DNA of 64,000 bases, taken from Methanohalophilus mahii DSM 5219 (GTDB lineage: Archaea > Halobacteriota > Methanosarcinia > Methanosarcinales > Methanosarcinaceae). Below are positions 1-7,753 of this stretch, piece by piece. Numbering within the stretch: position 1 is the stretch's first letter; each line of letters opens with the position of its first letter. Position numbers and translations under genes: made by a program. The notes below the pieces were generated by a model, which worked only from the letters and a program-made list of their open reading frames with translations, was not told the origin of the DNA and did not search any database. The stretch covers positions 62,001-126,000 of the forward strand of contig NC_014002.1 of the NCBI RefSeq assembly GCF_000025865.1, given 5' to 3'.

Positions 1-151
1 TTTTTGCCAGCATAAATATATGCCATATATGGGCATTTTTAAGTTCGCCAACAGATATTATGCTTTCATCCATATTTTGAAGAGTATTTTCAATCTCCTC
101 CATCATCGGCCCCATCATCTGCATCATCGGCTCCCAGATAGCAACCACCAT
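1..151 (-). CDS. Partial hypothetical ORF at window edge, downstream of trkH
   Basis: After the trkH stop the same minus-strand frame stays open to the window edge. The first ATG is at 151 and gives about 50 residues that begin MVVAIWEPMMQMMGPMMEEI and contain a Met-rich stretch followed by NTLQNMDESIISVGEL. There is no clear ribosome binding site and no ATG nearer to trkH. It could be the start of a small regulatory or coiled-coil protein co-transcribed with trkH, or simply chance readthrough of the downstream sequence. I do not recognise a family; the remainder lies outside the window. Confidence 0.3.
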   Translation of the reverse strand, partial: MVVAIWEPMMQMMGPMMEEIENTLQNMDESIISVGELKNAHIWHIFMLAK

Positions 152-202
152 GCAGGTCTGCCTGATGATACTTATCTGAAGTGATCTTTCTTCCCCGCTT
201 TT

Positions 203-1648
203 TCAATGTCTCCAGAAAGCAGGTGTCAGCAGAACCATTACTGTAAATACTTCAAGTCTGCCTATCCACATGTTTGCTGTAAGAACCAGCATCCCGAGGT
301 CGGGAAGAGTGCCGTAATTCGCCATGGGTCCCACAAGTCCAAGCCCGGGTCCGACATTCCCCAGGGTTGCGATTGAAGCACTGAGAGTGGTGACAAAATC
401 AACTCCCATCAGGGAAAGCAGTGTTGCACTTGCAATAAAGATCATGAAATATATGATCAAAAAAGAAACAATGGCATGCATAATCTCTTCGGGAATTCTT
501 CTATGATTGAACCGTATGGGCCTGATCGCTTTTGTGTGAATCGTTCTGAACAGTACATTATCTGCATATTTCATCAGAAGCAGCACACGTACTACTTTAA
601 TTCCGCCTGATGTGGAACCTGCACACCCGCCAATAAACATCAGCAAAAATAAGATAAAACGGGATGAGTCAGGCCACATGTTAAAATCGGTGGTAGCATA
701 ACCTGTGGTTGTCAGTATGGATACAACATGGAAGAGACTGTATCTGAAGGAATCAGCAATTGCATATACTTCACCTCTGGTGAGGGTATATGCCAGGACC
801 AGGGTTGCAATTAGAATGATTAAAAGATAGAACTTGAATTCTTCATCTTTTATCAGGCTTGTCTTATCAGAAAAGATGGTTTTGTAATGCAGAGCAATGT
901 TGGCTCCGCCAAGGATCATGAAAATTAAGAAGATACCTTCTACGGTGGTGTTATTAAAGGCTGCTATACTGTCTGAATATGTTGAAAAGCCGGCACATGA
1001 TATGGAGGTGAAGGTATGGGTTATGGCATCATAAGCGTTCAATCCTGCAAAGTAAAGTAAGATAAATTCGACAATTGACAGGCCTACATAAACAAACCAG
1101 AGCAGAGTTGCAGTTTCCCTAATCCTGGGGCGCAGCTGTTCTTCTTTTAAGCCAGGGACTTCTGCACGAAACATCTGCCGTCCTGCAACCCCAAGTTTTG
1201 GGAGTACTACTATAAATAAAAGAATGATACCCATTCCACCCACCCATTGGGTCATTGCTCTCCAGAACAGGAGGCTTTTACTATAACTTTCAATATCAGC
1301 AAGAGCAGTAGCTCCGGTTGCAGTTACTCCTGACATGGCTTCAAAAAGGGCATTAATCGGGGGTGTACCTTCAAAGATGTAGGGCATTGAGGAAAAGATT
1401 GCAGCGGTAAGCCAGCCCAGGGCTACAATCATGAAACCTTCTCTCATGTTCCATTCGCCCCTTTCCTCCGTTAGCATCAACGAAAATATAAATGCAATCA
1501 AGAGGGTGATTGTCAGGGAAAGGGAAAAAGGAAAGAGTGATTCACCGTAGTAAACTGCTACCATGAATGGGATTATCATTAAACCGCCAATTATCCACAG
1601 GATAGACCCGATGGCGCCAAGAACTATATTAATCCTTAATCCACTCAT
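203..1648 (-). CDS. trkH: TrkH-family potassium uptake channel subunit
   Basis: Predicted channel subunit of a Trk/Ktr potassium uptake system in the cytoplasmic membrane; at 481 residues it has the usual length. Four P-loop segments of the superfamily can be read: TATGATAL near residue 110, SCAGFSTYSD near 220, TTTGYATTD near 318 and TLGNVGPGLGL near 430. The long hydrophobic helices between them and the internal motif WVGGMGI are typical of TrkH. The ATG at 1648 is followed at once by a hydrophobic helix. A TrkA/KtrA-type NAD-binding partner would be expected but is not in the window; it may lie beyond the left edge. Family assignment is secure; coupling (K+/H+ or K+/Na+) cannot be read. 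Confidence 0.95.
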   Translation of the reverse strand: MSGLRINIVLGAIGSILWIIGGLMIIPFMVAVYYGESLFPFSLSLTITLLIAFIFSLMLTEERGEWNMREGFMIVALGWLTAAIFSSMPYIFEGTPPINALFEAMSGVTATGATALADIESYSKSLLFWRAMTQWVGGMGIILLFIVVLPKLGVAGRQMFRAEVPGLKEEQLRPRIRETATLLWFVYVGLSIVEFILLYFAGLNAYDAITHTFTSISCAGFSTYSDSIAAFNNTTVEGIFLIFMILGGANIALHYKTIFSDKTSLIKDEEFKFYLLIILIATLVLAYTLTRGEVYAIADSFRYSLFHVVSILTTTGYATTDFNMWPDSSRFILFLLMFIGGCAGSTSGGIKVVRVLLLMKYADNVLFRTIHTKAIRPIRFNHRRIPEEIMHAIVSFLIIYFMIFIASATLLSLMGVDFVTTLSASIATLGNVGPGLGLVGPMANYGTLPDLGMLVLTANMWIGRLEVFTVMVLLTPAFWRH

Positions 1649-1815
1649 GTTTGACAGTACACCTGGAATTTAGTCTTCCTCTATGTTAAGAATCATTGCC
1701 TATATAATAAACGCTGCAATGATTGTTTTGGTGGAGTGTCAACTATTCCTTCGGAGGTTTAGTTGGTGTTGGTTAGTTTTTAATAAAGAAAAACCAAACT
1801 TGTAATCAGATAAAA

Positions 1816-2058
1816 ATGACCTTCAATGATAGAATAACCATAAGTCACGAAATTTGCGAAGGCAAACCTGTAATCAAAGGGACCAGGATATCGGTAGATT
1901 TTATAATAGAACTTCTGGGAAATAACTGGACCCATGATGACATTCTGGAAAACTATCCTCAACTTGATAAAGAGGATATACTTGCAGCATTAAAATATGC
2001 TTCAGGCATACTTAAGAGTGAACATGTATATTCTATTCCTCCGAAGGCAACTTCTTGA
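1816..2058 (+). CDS. DUF433 family protein (putative antitoxin)
   Basis: An 80-residue DUF433 protein. The signature GKPVIKGTRISVDFIIELL lies near residues 19-37 and is followed by WTHDDILENYPQL, the helix-turn-helix-like part of the family. DUF433 proteins are commonly encoded directly before PIN-like DUF5615 proteins and are thought to be antitoxins. The next gene is exactly of that kind and overlaps this one by four bases, so the two are almost certainly translationally coupled. The ATG at 1816 follows an A-rich leader with no strong Shine-Dalgarno sequence. The function as an antitoxin is inferred from family and context only. Confidence 0.85.
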   Translation: MTFNDRITISHEICEGKPVIKGTRISVDFIIELLGNNWTHDDILENYPQLDKEDILAALKYASGILKSEHVYSIPPKATS

Positions 2059-2381
2059 AGTGTGATATTATATTTGTTGCAGACGAGAAAATACCAATGA
2101 AGTGTATACGTAAGTTGAGGGAGAAAGGCTGCAACGTAATATCTATTACAGAACAAGCAAAGGGCTGTGATGATAAGACTGTTCTGGATATTGCAAAACA
2201 ACGAAATGCAATCCTAATTACCTTTGACAAACAATTTGGGTATGTTATTCCTCTTCTGTCACCGGATTTTATTTTCGATACGCTCAAATGGGTTATTTTT
2301 GATTCAGGAATACTACTGCAGGGCAAATATATTGTTGTTAATGAATCCAAAGTTCGTTCCTTTCCAATAAGCAATGCGTAA
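2055..2381 (+). CDS. DUF5615 / Mut7-C-like PIN-domain protein (putative toxin)
   Basis: A 108-residue PIN-like protein of the DUF5615 type. The pattern FVADEKIPMKCIRKLREKG at the start and ILITFDKQFG near residue 70 carry the acidic residues that these nucleases use for metal binding. It starts with TTG inside the stop of the DUF433 gene (TTGA overlap), as expected of a toxin translated after its antitoxin. Known family members are predicted RNases of VapC-like toxin-antitoxin pairs, but direct biochemical evidence is sparse, so RNase activity is an inference. Stop codon is TAA. The gene appears intact. Confidence 0.8.
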   Translation: MKCDIIFVADEKIPMKCIRKLREKGCNVISITEQAKGCDDKTVLDIAKQRNAILITFDKQFGYVIPLLSPDFIFDTLKWVIFDSGILLQGKYIVVNESKVRSFPISNA

Positions 2382-2487
2382 TCGCATTAATTAAACTGCA
2401 CTTTAAGCAAAATCTAATAGACAATGTCAGCACATTTTCAATTTTTTGGGTTGCCAAGTGTTGGAATAGGAAGGTTTCGGTGCAATC

Positions 2488-3120
2488 TTAAACATGCAAT
2501 CCCAGCAATTCCAGTCCCTGTTCTATGAAAACTAAAGCAAAGATGAGATACAGGATTCCCAGACTTCGAAACAGATGAAGGTAATACTTGCTTTTCAAAA
2601 AATCTTTGCTTTTGCCTACAAACAGGGCAATCACAACTTTTGAACCTACAAGAAGAACATAGAATCCGATAACAAACATTATCTGTGCGAGCCTGTCAAC
2701 CTCAGAAGCCCTGAAGAGGATAGGTCCTCCGATTGCAATCCAGAACAGGTAGGGGTGTGGATTCAGGAAGTTTGCCAGTATACCTTTTTTCAGGGATTCC
2801 TTCTTCTGGTTAGTTATTTCGATACTGATATTTTTGGTCCTAAGAGAAGCAATACCCAGCTGCATCAGGTAGAGTGCTCCTGCAAGACTGATTAGGGCAA
2901 TTACTGAATTTTGCTGCTGGAAATGCATTAGTATGTAAATAACAGCTGATACTATCAGGAAGTCTGTTATCAGGGGAGAAATAGCAACCTTGAAGCCTTC
3001 TTTTGACCCGTGTTGCAGACTCTCGGAAATTGTTATGGCCATCAGGGGACCTGGAGATATGCCTGCAGCAAAACCGAGAAGGATCCCTGTTACCAGGAAT
3101 TCTGTAATTTCATACATCAT
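2488..3120 (-). CDS. LysE/RhtB family amino acid exporter
   Basis: A 210-residue inner-membrane protein with about six hydrophobic helices, the length and layout of LysE/RhtB exporters. The N-terminal motif GFAAGISPGPLMAI is the family hallmark, and FLNPHPYLFWI near residue 120 is the second conserved stretch. Members export amino acids or related small molecules; the substrate here cannot be deduced. It is transcribed away from the DUF5615 gene and has no clear operon partner, although the Ig-like gene behind it on the same strand starts about 550 bases upstream. Confidence 0.88.
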   Translation of the reverse strand: MMYEITEFLVTGILLGFAAGISPGPLMAITISESLQHGSKEGFKVAISPLITDFLIVSAVIYILMHFQQQNSVIALISLAGALYLMQLGIASLRTKNISIEITNQKKESLKKGILANFLNPHPYLFWIAIGGPILFRASEVDRLAQIMFVIGFYVLLVGSKVVIALFVGKSKDFLKSKYYLHLFRSLGILYLIFALVFIEQGLELLGLHV

Positions 3121-3166
3121 TCTCTCTTATCATTTTCTGAAGGAATCCATTTACAGGAGTGAAAAT

Positions 3167-3745
3167 TCAGTGCAGCTTGATAACTTCGGTCTGTTCTGCG
3201 ACTGTCACTTCAAATTCATCTGTGGGAATGGTTTTGGTAGAAAAGGTTTCTTCAAACCTGCCGTTCTCAACTTTTATGGTCCGGCTGGCGGCTACTGTAA
3301 GGTCCACCTTAGGCTACCCATCTGCAGCATTACCTTCAATCCGGATATCATATTTGCCTGAAGGTACATTGGATTCGCAGATTTCCGCCACACCGTCTGA
3401 AGCCCTTGCACGTCTGGTCATCCATAACAATATCTTTACCCTGACCTTCAGATCTTTCACGTTCTCGGCTCTCACTGTTAACTGATTGGGCCTTTCTGGT
3501 ACTTCTGTGTCAGGCATACGGCATTTGTATTTTCCACCCGCCACCGGCACGGTCCTGATAAAGGTCATTGCTATTTCTACTGATTCTGCAGAAGATGTCC
3601 CGCGTATGGTGACATTATCTCCGGCCCTGGGTTCTGGTGGAATGATCTCGAAGCCATTGTTCTCTGGAGCTTCCATAGTAATTAAAAATGCCTGGTAGTC
3701 CTTTATGTGTCTTTCTGATTGACTTTTATAGAATCGTATAATCAT
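3167..3745 (-). CDS. Ig-like domain protein with one in-frame TAG (pyrrolysine candidate or nonsense relic)
   Basis: The frame reads from 3745 (or a second ATG at 3676, MEAPENNGFEIIPPEPRAGD) to a TAG at 3314-3316, then continues without interruption for 48 codons to a TGA at 3167-3169. The part after the TAG (PKVDLTVAASRTIKVENGRF and on to TVAEQTEVIKL) reads as a natural continuation of the beta-sandwich. The domain resembles Ig-like modules seen in Methanosarcina surface proteins. Two readings are possible: pyrrolysine insertion, plausible because intact genes here avoid TAG, or a decayed gene, plausible because no signal peptide or membrane anchor is visible. The sequence does not decide between them. 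Confidence 0.5.
3314..3316 (-). other. In-frame TAG codon inside the Ig-like gene
   Basis: On the minus strand the codons around it read GAT GGG TAG CCT AAG, at a loop-like position between two predicted beta strands. Reading continues in frame for 48 codons. No dedicated downstream hairpin (PYLIS) was searched computationally. Confidence 0.6.
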
Positions 3746-3823
3746 TATTTTTGTAACAATTATGTTTATAATTATTTTGCAGGATGTGTGATGCAGGTTT
3801 GCTCTATCTGGATATTCATATAT

Positions 3824-4089
3824 CTAGGCAGCGTCGTGATGGGAGAAATGAACTAAAGTTACTGTTTCTTCGACTGTATTCACTCCAAAAATCAATACAA
3901 AACTGCTCATGACATGAACCCTATAATATCCGGCAAGATCATTACGTAGTGGCTTGTATCGTGTAGGATTATCAAGAATATCTGTAATTTTCTTTTCGAG
4001 AATGATCCTCAGTTGATTATCTTTCTTGGTCAGTTTTTTATTTCTTTCTGGCAGGCGGTGGATATGTATAGGGAGTAGCCCACTTTCAT
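3824..4089 (-). pseudogene. RelE-type toxin, single-base frameshift
   Basis: Starts with ATG at 4089, overlapping the stop of the preceding antitoxin gene. The first 19 codons (MKVGYSLYISTACQKEIKN) run into a TGA, but the next frame then gives KKLTKKDNQLRIILEKKI, LDNPTRYKPLRNDLAGYYRV and a C-terminal FSHHDAA, a normal RelE/ParE-type toxin. Restoring one A in the run at about 4034-4039 would join the two parts. The frame ends in TAG, where many relatives have a tyrosine and a few more residues. Either the toxin is dead, leaving orphan antitoxins, or the base is a sequencing slip in a homopolymer. Confidence 0.7.
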
Positions 4090-4376
4090 CACCTGAATAT
4101 ATCGGCTACATCTTTGACCTTTACAAGGGAACTTTTATCTTCGGATTTAATCTTATCAACGACCTCTTCTTTGACGGGCAATTCGTCAACGGGATGCCAG
4201 TCGATAGATTCGCAAAAGGAGGCATCAGATTCGGAGATGGTATTGTTGCGGATATAGATCTCGAGTATCTTGCGCTTTCGTATCCCTTCCTGCACGACCC
4301 TAGACCATCTGATCCATGAAAGTTCCTGTATCTTTTGATAGAATTCATCGTCAATAGGAATTGTTAGTGTAGCCAT
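4089..4376 (-). CDS. Putative antitoxin (RHH-like), second gene of TA operon
   Basis: A 95-residue protein beginning MATLTIPIDDEFYQKIQEL, an N-terminal strand and helices as in ribbon-helix-helix antitoxins, with WSRVVQEGIRKRKILEIYI next. The C-terminal half (VDELPVKEEVVDKIKSEDKS) is charged and probably the toxin-binding part. Start choice: the ATG at 4376 overlaps the TGA of the preceding gene by one base (TGATG), and its own stop overlaps the toxin ATG in the same way, so the three genes form one translationally coupled unit. Family assignment is by appearance; no catalytic residues are expected. Confidence 0.7.
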   Translation of the reverse strand: MATLTIPIDDEFYQKIQELSWIRWSRVVQEGIRKRKILEIYIRNNTISESDASFCESIDWHPVDELPVKEEVVDKIKSEDKSSLVKVKDVADIFR

Positions 4377-4531
4377 CAATTTCCACGGCTCCTTTCATAT
4401 TTCTCAAATTCTTCGAGCAGATGTATCTTCTTTTCGATACTTTCTTTTGCAACCTGGGTCCAGTTAATATCGGGTAGGTCATCAATTTCCTTTTTGAGCT
4501 CATCTGGTATGGCCACAGTATAACGCTTCAT
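4376..4531 (-). CDS. Small RHH-like antitoxin, first gene of TA operon
   Basis: A 51-residue protein: MKRYTVAIPDELKKEIDDL, then WTQVAKESIEKKIHLLEEF. The layout (short strand, then two helices containing W-T-Q-V-A) parallels that of the downstream antitoxin (W-S-R-V-V), so the two look like duplicated DNA-binding domains. It is the promoter-proximal gene and overlaps the next by one base. The ATG at 4531 sits close to the expected transcription start, so the message is probably leaderless or has a very short leader. Having two tandem antitoxins before one toxin is uncommon. Confidence 0.7.
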   Translation of the reverse strand: MKRYTVAIPDELKKEIDDLPDINWTQVAKESIEKKIHLLEEFEKYERSRGN

Positions 4532-4543
4532 AGAATCACCATT

Positions 4544-4572
4544 TGCATAATATTATGCATTTGCATATATAT
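4544..4572 (-). promoter_or_regulatory. Operator/promoter of the three-gene TA operon
   Basis: A perfect 16-base palindrome TGCATAATATTATGCA (4544-4559) is followed by a further TTTGCATATATAT half-site that contains a TATA-like box. The box lies about 30-35 bases before the ATG at 4531, so a protein bound to the palindrome would cover the start of transcription. This fits autorepression by the antitoxins. Confidence 0.6.
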
Positions 4573-4764
4573 TAGGATGGTGGGTGGTGTATAACAACAT
4601 CTGCATTATTGCAAGCAAAAAAACCACTTCCAATCTTTTCCCACAAAACCTCTTCAGGCGTGAAAATAACGCCTATATCGAAAAATTCGTCAGTGATCTA
4701 TATAAAACATCATCTTCTGCAAAAACATCTCAAATTTGCAATGTATGAAGGGTTTTATCTATTA

Positions 4765-4800
4765 AAGCAGAAGACTCCTTCCGTAAGGGAGGAGATGAAT
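4765..4800 (+). repeat. Left-end hairpin of the first TnpB element
   Basis: Stem CTCCTTCC / GGGAGGAG closed by a GTAA loop (4775-4794), preceded by AAAGCAGAAGA and followed by ATGAATGCG. The same layout precedes the second tnpB (59090-59127), so it marks the left end of this IS200/IS605-type element. Confidence 0.6.
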
Positions 4801-4857
4801 GCGTCAATGGTTGTTTAACACAATGTTTAAATGATATTAAAACTAATATATTTTTTG

Positions 4858-5970
4858 ATGTTAAGGGCTTACAAGTATAGAATGTATCCTGATGAAAATC
4901 AAATTGAAATGTTCCATAAACATTTTGGGGCATGTAGATACATCTATAATTGGGCGTTGGAAAATAAAATTAAATCTTATGAACAGGAAGGCAAATCGAT
5001 TTCCAGATTTGAACTGAATGGGAAAATTCGGATGTTGAAAAGGGAGTTTGAATGGTTGAAAGAAGTTAATTCTCAATCATTGCAAGGGGCAACTTTGAAT
5101 CTGGATAATGCGTTTACACGATTTTTCAGGGAGAAGAAGGGGTTTCCCAAATTTAAATCAAGGAAAAATCCAGTGCAATCATTTTCTGTTCCACAACATT
5201 ATCAAGTAGATTTTGAGAAAAATAAAGTCAAACTCCCAAAAATCGGATGGATTAAAACAAAATTACATAGAAATTTTGAAGGTGTATGTAAAACTGCAAC
5301 TGTTTCTAAAACGTCTACGGATAAGTATTTCATTAGTATTCTTGTGGATGGTGGTAAAGAATTACCTGTTAAACAAGAATTTGATATTGATACAACTATA
5401 GGAGTAGATGTGGGGATAAAAGATTTTGCCATTATGTCAAATGGTGATAAAATTGAAAATCCAAAACATCTTAAAAACACAATTGAAAGATTAAAGGTGC
5501 TGCAGCAACGGTTGTCCGGAAAGGAAAAGGGTTCTGCAAATAGACAAAAAGCAAAGTTAGCAGTAGCAAAACTTCATGAGAAGATTGCAAACCAAAGAAA
5601 CGATTTCCAACATAAATTATCACATAAGTTGATAAGCGAGAATCAAGCAATTGCATTGGAAACATTGAATGTTAATGGTATGCTTAAAAATCATTGTCTT
5701 GCACAAAGCATAAGTGATGCTTCATGGAGTTCATTCGTATCTAAATTAGAATATAAAGCAGAATGGTGTGGTAAAACTGTTTTGCGGATTGGACAATTTG
5801 AACCAAGTACGAAAATTTGTAATGTGTGTGGTTTTCATAACAAAAACATCACACTTTCAAACCGTAACTGGCAATGTCCTGATTGTGGTACAAAACACGA
5901 TAGAGATGTAAATGCTGCAATCAACATTAAGAAGTTTGCTTTAAATAAGCAGAATTTAATAGGTATTTGA
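4858..5970 (+). CDS. tnpB: TnpB RNA-guided nuclease (IS200/IS605 or IS1341 type)
   Basis: A 370-residue TnpB. After the N-terminal KYRMYPDENQ come the RuvC residues: Asp in GVDVGIKDF, Glu in ALETLNVNGM and the final Asp in HDRDVNAAINI, with the zinc-binding pairs CNVC and CPDC between the last two. All three acidic residues are present, so it may be active. TnpB proteins cut DNA under guidance of an RNA made from the right end of the element and help keep the element at its site. No tnpA transposase is present, so it belongs to the TnpB-only type. ATG at 4858 (MLRAYKYR) is preferred over an upstream start at 4831, as it matches the family N-terminus. Confidence 0.92.
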   Translation: MLRAYKYRMYPDENQIEMFHKHFGACRYIYNWALENKIKSYEQEGKSISRFELNGKIRMLKREFEWLKEVNSQSLQGATLNLDNAFTRFFREKKGFPKFKSRKNPVQSFSVPQHYQVDFEKNKVKLPKIGWIKTKLHRNFEGVCKTATVSKTSTDKYFISILVDGGKELPVKQEFDIDTTIGVDVGIKDFAIMSNGDKIENPKHLKNTIERLKVLQQRLSGKEKGSANRQKAKLAVAKLHEKIANQRNDFQHKLSHKLISENQAIALETLNVNGMLKNHCLAQSISDASWSSFVSKLEYKAEWCGKTVLRIGQFEPSTKICNVCGFHNKNITLSNRNWQCPDCGTKHDRDVNAAINIKKFALNKQNLIGI

Positions 5971-6066
5971 AGCACCGTAGGGACTATGGGAAGAGCCTGT
6001 GGACTTGTTTCCGTTGGGAAAAAGTATGAAGCAGGAAGCACCATGCGTAAGCGTGGTGTAGTTCAC
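5971..6066 (+). ncRNA. Candidate omega/reRNA scaffold and right end of the first TnpB element
   Basis: Directly after the tnpB stop. It ends in hairpin CACCATGC-GTAA-GCGTGGTG (6039-6058) and TAGTTCAC. By analogy with known TnpB systems, the 3' part of the tnpB message plus this right end would form the guide RNA scaffold, and the bases just after the end (ACTCACAAT from about 6067) would be the guide. The hairpin is seen directly; the RNA role is inferred from the family. Confidence 0.5.
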
Positions 6067-6138
6067 TCACAATAACTTTGCATGATGGCAAAACGGAAAG
6101 AGAGAAGACTCTTTATAGAGTAAAGGATAAGTGCTCAT

Positions 6139-7143
6139 ATGCTAGGTATATTTGAATTGATTGCTGTTGCTCTTTGTATTGTTTTTGTATTAGTTTTAAC
6201 TGTGAAGGTATGGAAAAACAGGACATATTCGGGCACTAAAAAGATTTTCCTGAGTCTTGCTGTGCTGCTTTTCATGACAGTTCTTGTTTATGGATTATTC
6301 TTTTTTGTACTGGTAGACAGCGACCAGGCTTCCTATTATACAACCGGTGGAAAGAATTTTGAAAATATAAATGATGAAAGGATACTGGAGAATGCAAAAG
6401 AGGCAGGTTACCAGATCCAGGGTCCTTTCTTTGTAAATGTCAGAGCTCAGGATTCAACAGGCATATATCCGGATGACCTTCCAGAACTTGAGAATCATCT
6501 GGGGACTGAATACATTTTGAAATTCAGCACCTACTACTATAATGCAGATACGATAATGGAAATTATGTTTATAGATGAGGATGTGACGACCATTACGTTC
6601 TTCAACTACAGTCGACCGGATCCTTACTTTTCTCCTTTTAAAGTAGAGCACCTGCCAGATGACAGGTGGATAATCGACAGGATGGTTGCAGTCTTTGGTT
6701 TTGATGAGCAAACAGCCAGGGGTCATCTGCAGGAAATGAAAGCAGAAATCGAAAATGAAAACCGCCCCAAAATGGAATTATCCAGGTCCATTGCACCTTC
6801 TTCCCTGTATGCTGACCTGCAAAATATGAGCACCAGTTCCAAATTTTCGCTGACCTACGGAGAAGGCAATACTGCCCTATTGTTTTATGAAGATGAGCGG
6901 CTTGCGGGTAAAATCAATTGCGTGGTCCCAAATCACAGAATAGTTCATGTGACAGATGAGGCAACCTATACGATTAAGGTGGACAAATTGGGTGGTGTGG
7001 ATCTTCATGTGGAACTTCCTGTCGGAGAAAGGATTCCTGAGGAAACATATACTGCGGGTTTCAAGAAGATGTTCAAAGATATTGGATTGCCTGAAGCAGC
7101 CGTGGATGAGTATGAGTTCAATTATTCATCTTCGGTGTGGTGA
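6139..7143 (+). CDS. Membrane-anchored protein of unknown function
   Basis: 334 residues. Two hydrophobic helices lie close together (about residues 5-24 and 35-58) and the rest is a soluble domain, probably outside or inside depending on topology. The soluble part has mixed alpha/beta character with motifs such as TEYILKFSTYYYNADTIMEI and FDEQTARGHLQEMKAEIENE. I recognise no family. ATG at 6139 follows a weak purine stretch and is immediately followed by the first membrane helix. It stands between the TnpB right end and a decayed epimerase, so it has no informative neighbours. Confidence 0.7.
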   Translation: MLGIFELIAVALCIVFVLVLTVKVWKNRTYSGTKKIFLSLAVLLFMTVLVYGLFFFVLVDSDQASYYTTGGKNFENINDERILENAKEAGYQIQGPFFVNVRAQDSTGIYPDDLPELENHLGTEYILKFSTYYYNADTIMEIMFIDEDVTTITFFNYSRPDPYFSPFKVEHLPDDRWIIDRMVAVFGFDEQTARGHLQEMKAEIENENRPKMELSRSIAPSSLYADLQNMSTSSKFSLTYGEGNTALLFYEDERLAGKINCVVPNHRIVHVTDEATYTIKVDKLGGVDLHVELPVGERIPEETYTAGFKKMFKDIGLPEAAVDEYEFNYSSSVW

Positions 7144-7665
7144 TATGGGCGGACATGATCTTCAATCCGGGTGTGTGCGGTCGAGGTTTTTTTGTCAGAC
7201 AACAGTGTTGCGCTCCCTCTATATATACAGTCTCCGCCAGGACCCTTCCAATACCTACTCTTGCGGCATTACAAATTCATGGAAACGGTCAAAGCAAGGC
7301 AGTTACCGGCTATTTTCAGGGATGGTAAGCAGACCTGCGATTTCATCTCAGTGCACGATATCGTGTATCTGGCGCAGTTGCTGGTTGAAAAGGAGGCAGC
7401 TATCGGCAAGATATTCAATGCCGGCACAAGCAAACAGATATCATTCAACCGATTGGCTTAAAGCATAGAAATAATCTTTGGCACTGATATACCCTTATAA
7501 TGCAGTGAGGCCTGGATCGATGGCATCAGCCACAGTGTGGCCGATATCAGTGATTCAGAGGGGAAGGAACTTTCCAAAAGTTTCCCTGTAGGATGGGTTG
7601 GTGGAATTTATAGGGAAATGAAAGAGCTTATTGGTGTAATTAAGAAAACCATATCTGCAATTTGA
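7144..7665 (+). pseudogene. Degraded NAD-dependent sugar epimerase, with unrelated tail
   Basis: Different frames carry successive pieces of an extended SDR epimerase: RQDPSNTYS, then FMETVKARQLPAIFRDGKQT and CDFISVHDIVYLAQLLVEKE, then KIFNAGTSKQISFNRLA. Family members have these in order in one frame (product Y-G-P-RQDP...GDGKQTRDFIHVDDIV...FNVGTG), so this is a frameshifted 3' remnant without the N-terminal nucleotide-binding part. From about 7510 to the TGA at 7663-7665 another frame is open (DISDSEGKELSKSFPVGWVG) and looks like the C-terminus of some other gene that I do not recognise. Confidence 0.65.
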
Positions 7666-7687
7666 TGAAATTGAATTTAAAAAACCA

Positions 7688-7745
7688 TTATATATTTATT
7701 AATCAATTCACATAAAACACAATTCATAAAAGGAAAACTTGGAGA
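7688..7745 (+). promoter_or_regulatory. Promoter and ribosome binding site of rubrerythrin
   Basis: An archaeal TATA box, TTATATATTTATT, lies at 7688-7700. A GGAG at 7741-7744 stands nine bases before ATG 7754, and this decides the start against the upstream in-frame TTG at 7739. Confidence 0.6.
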
Positions 7746-7753
7746 AATATAAT

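Noticed and set aside
4609-4818. A 69-codon frame before the first tnpB.
   Set aside because: It runs through the left-end hairpin of the TnpB element, has no start signal and no coding character.
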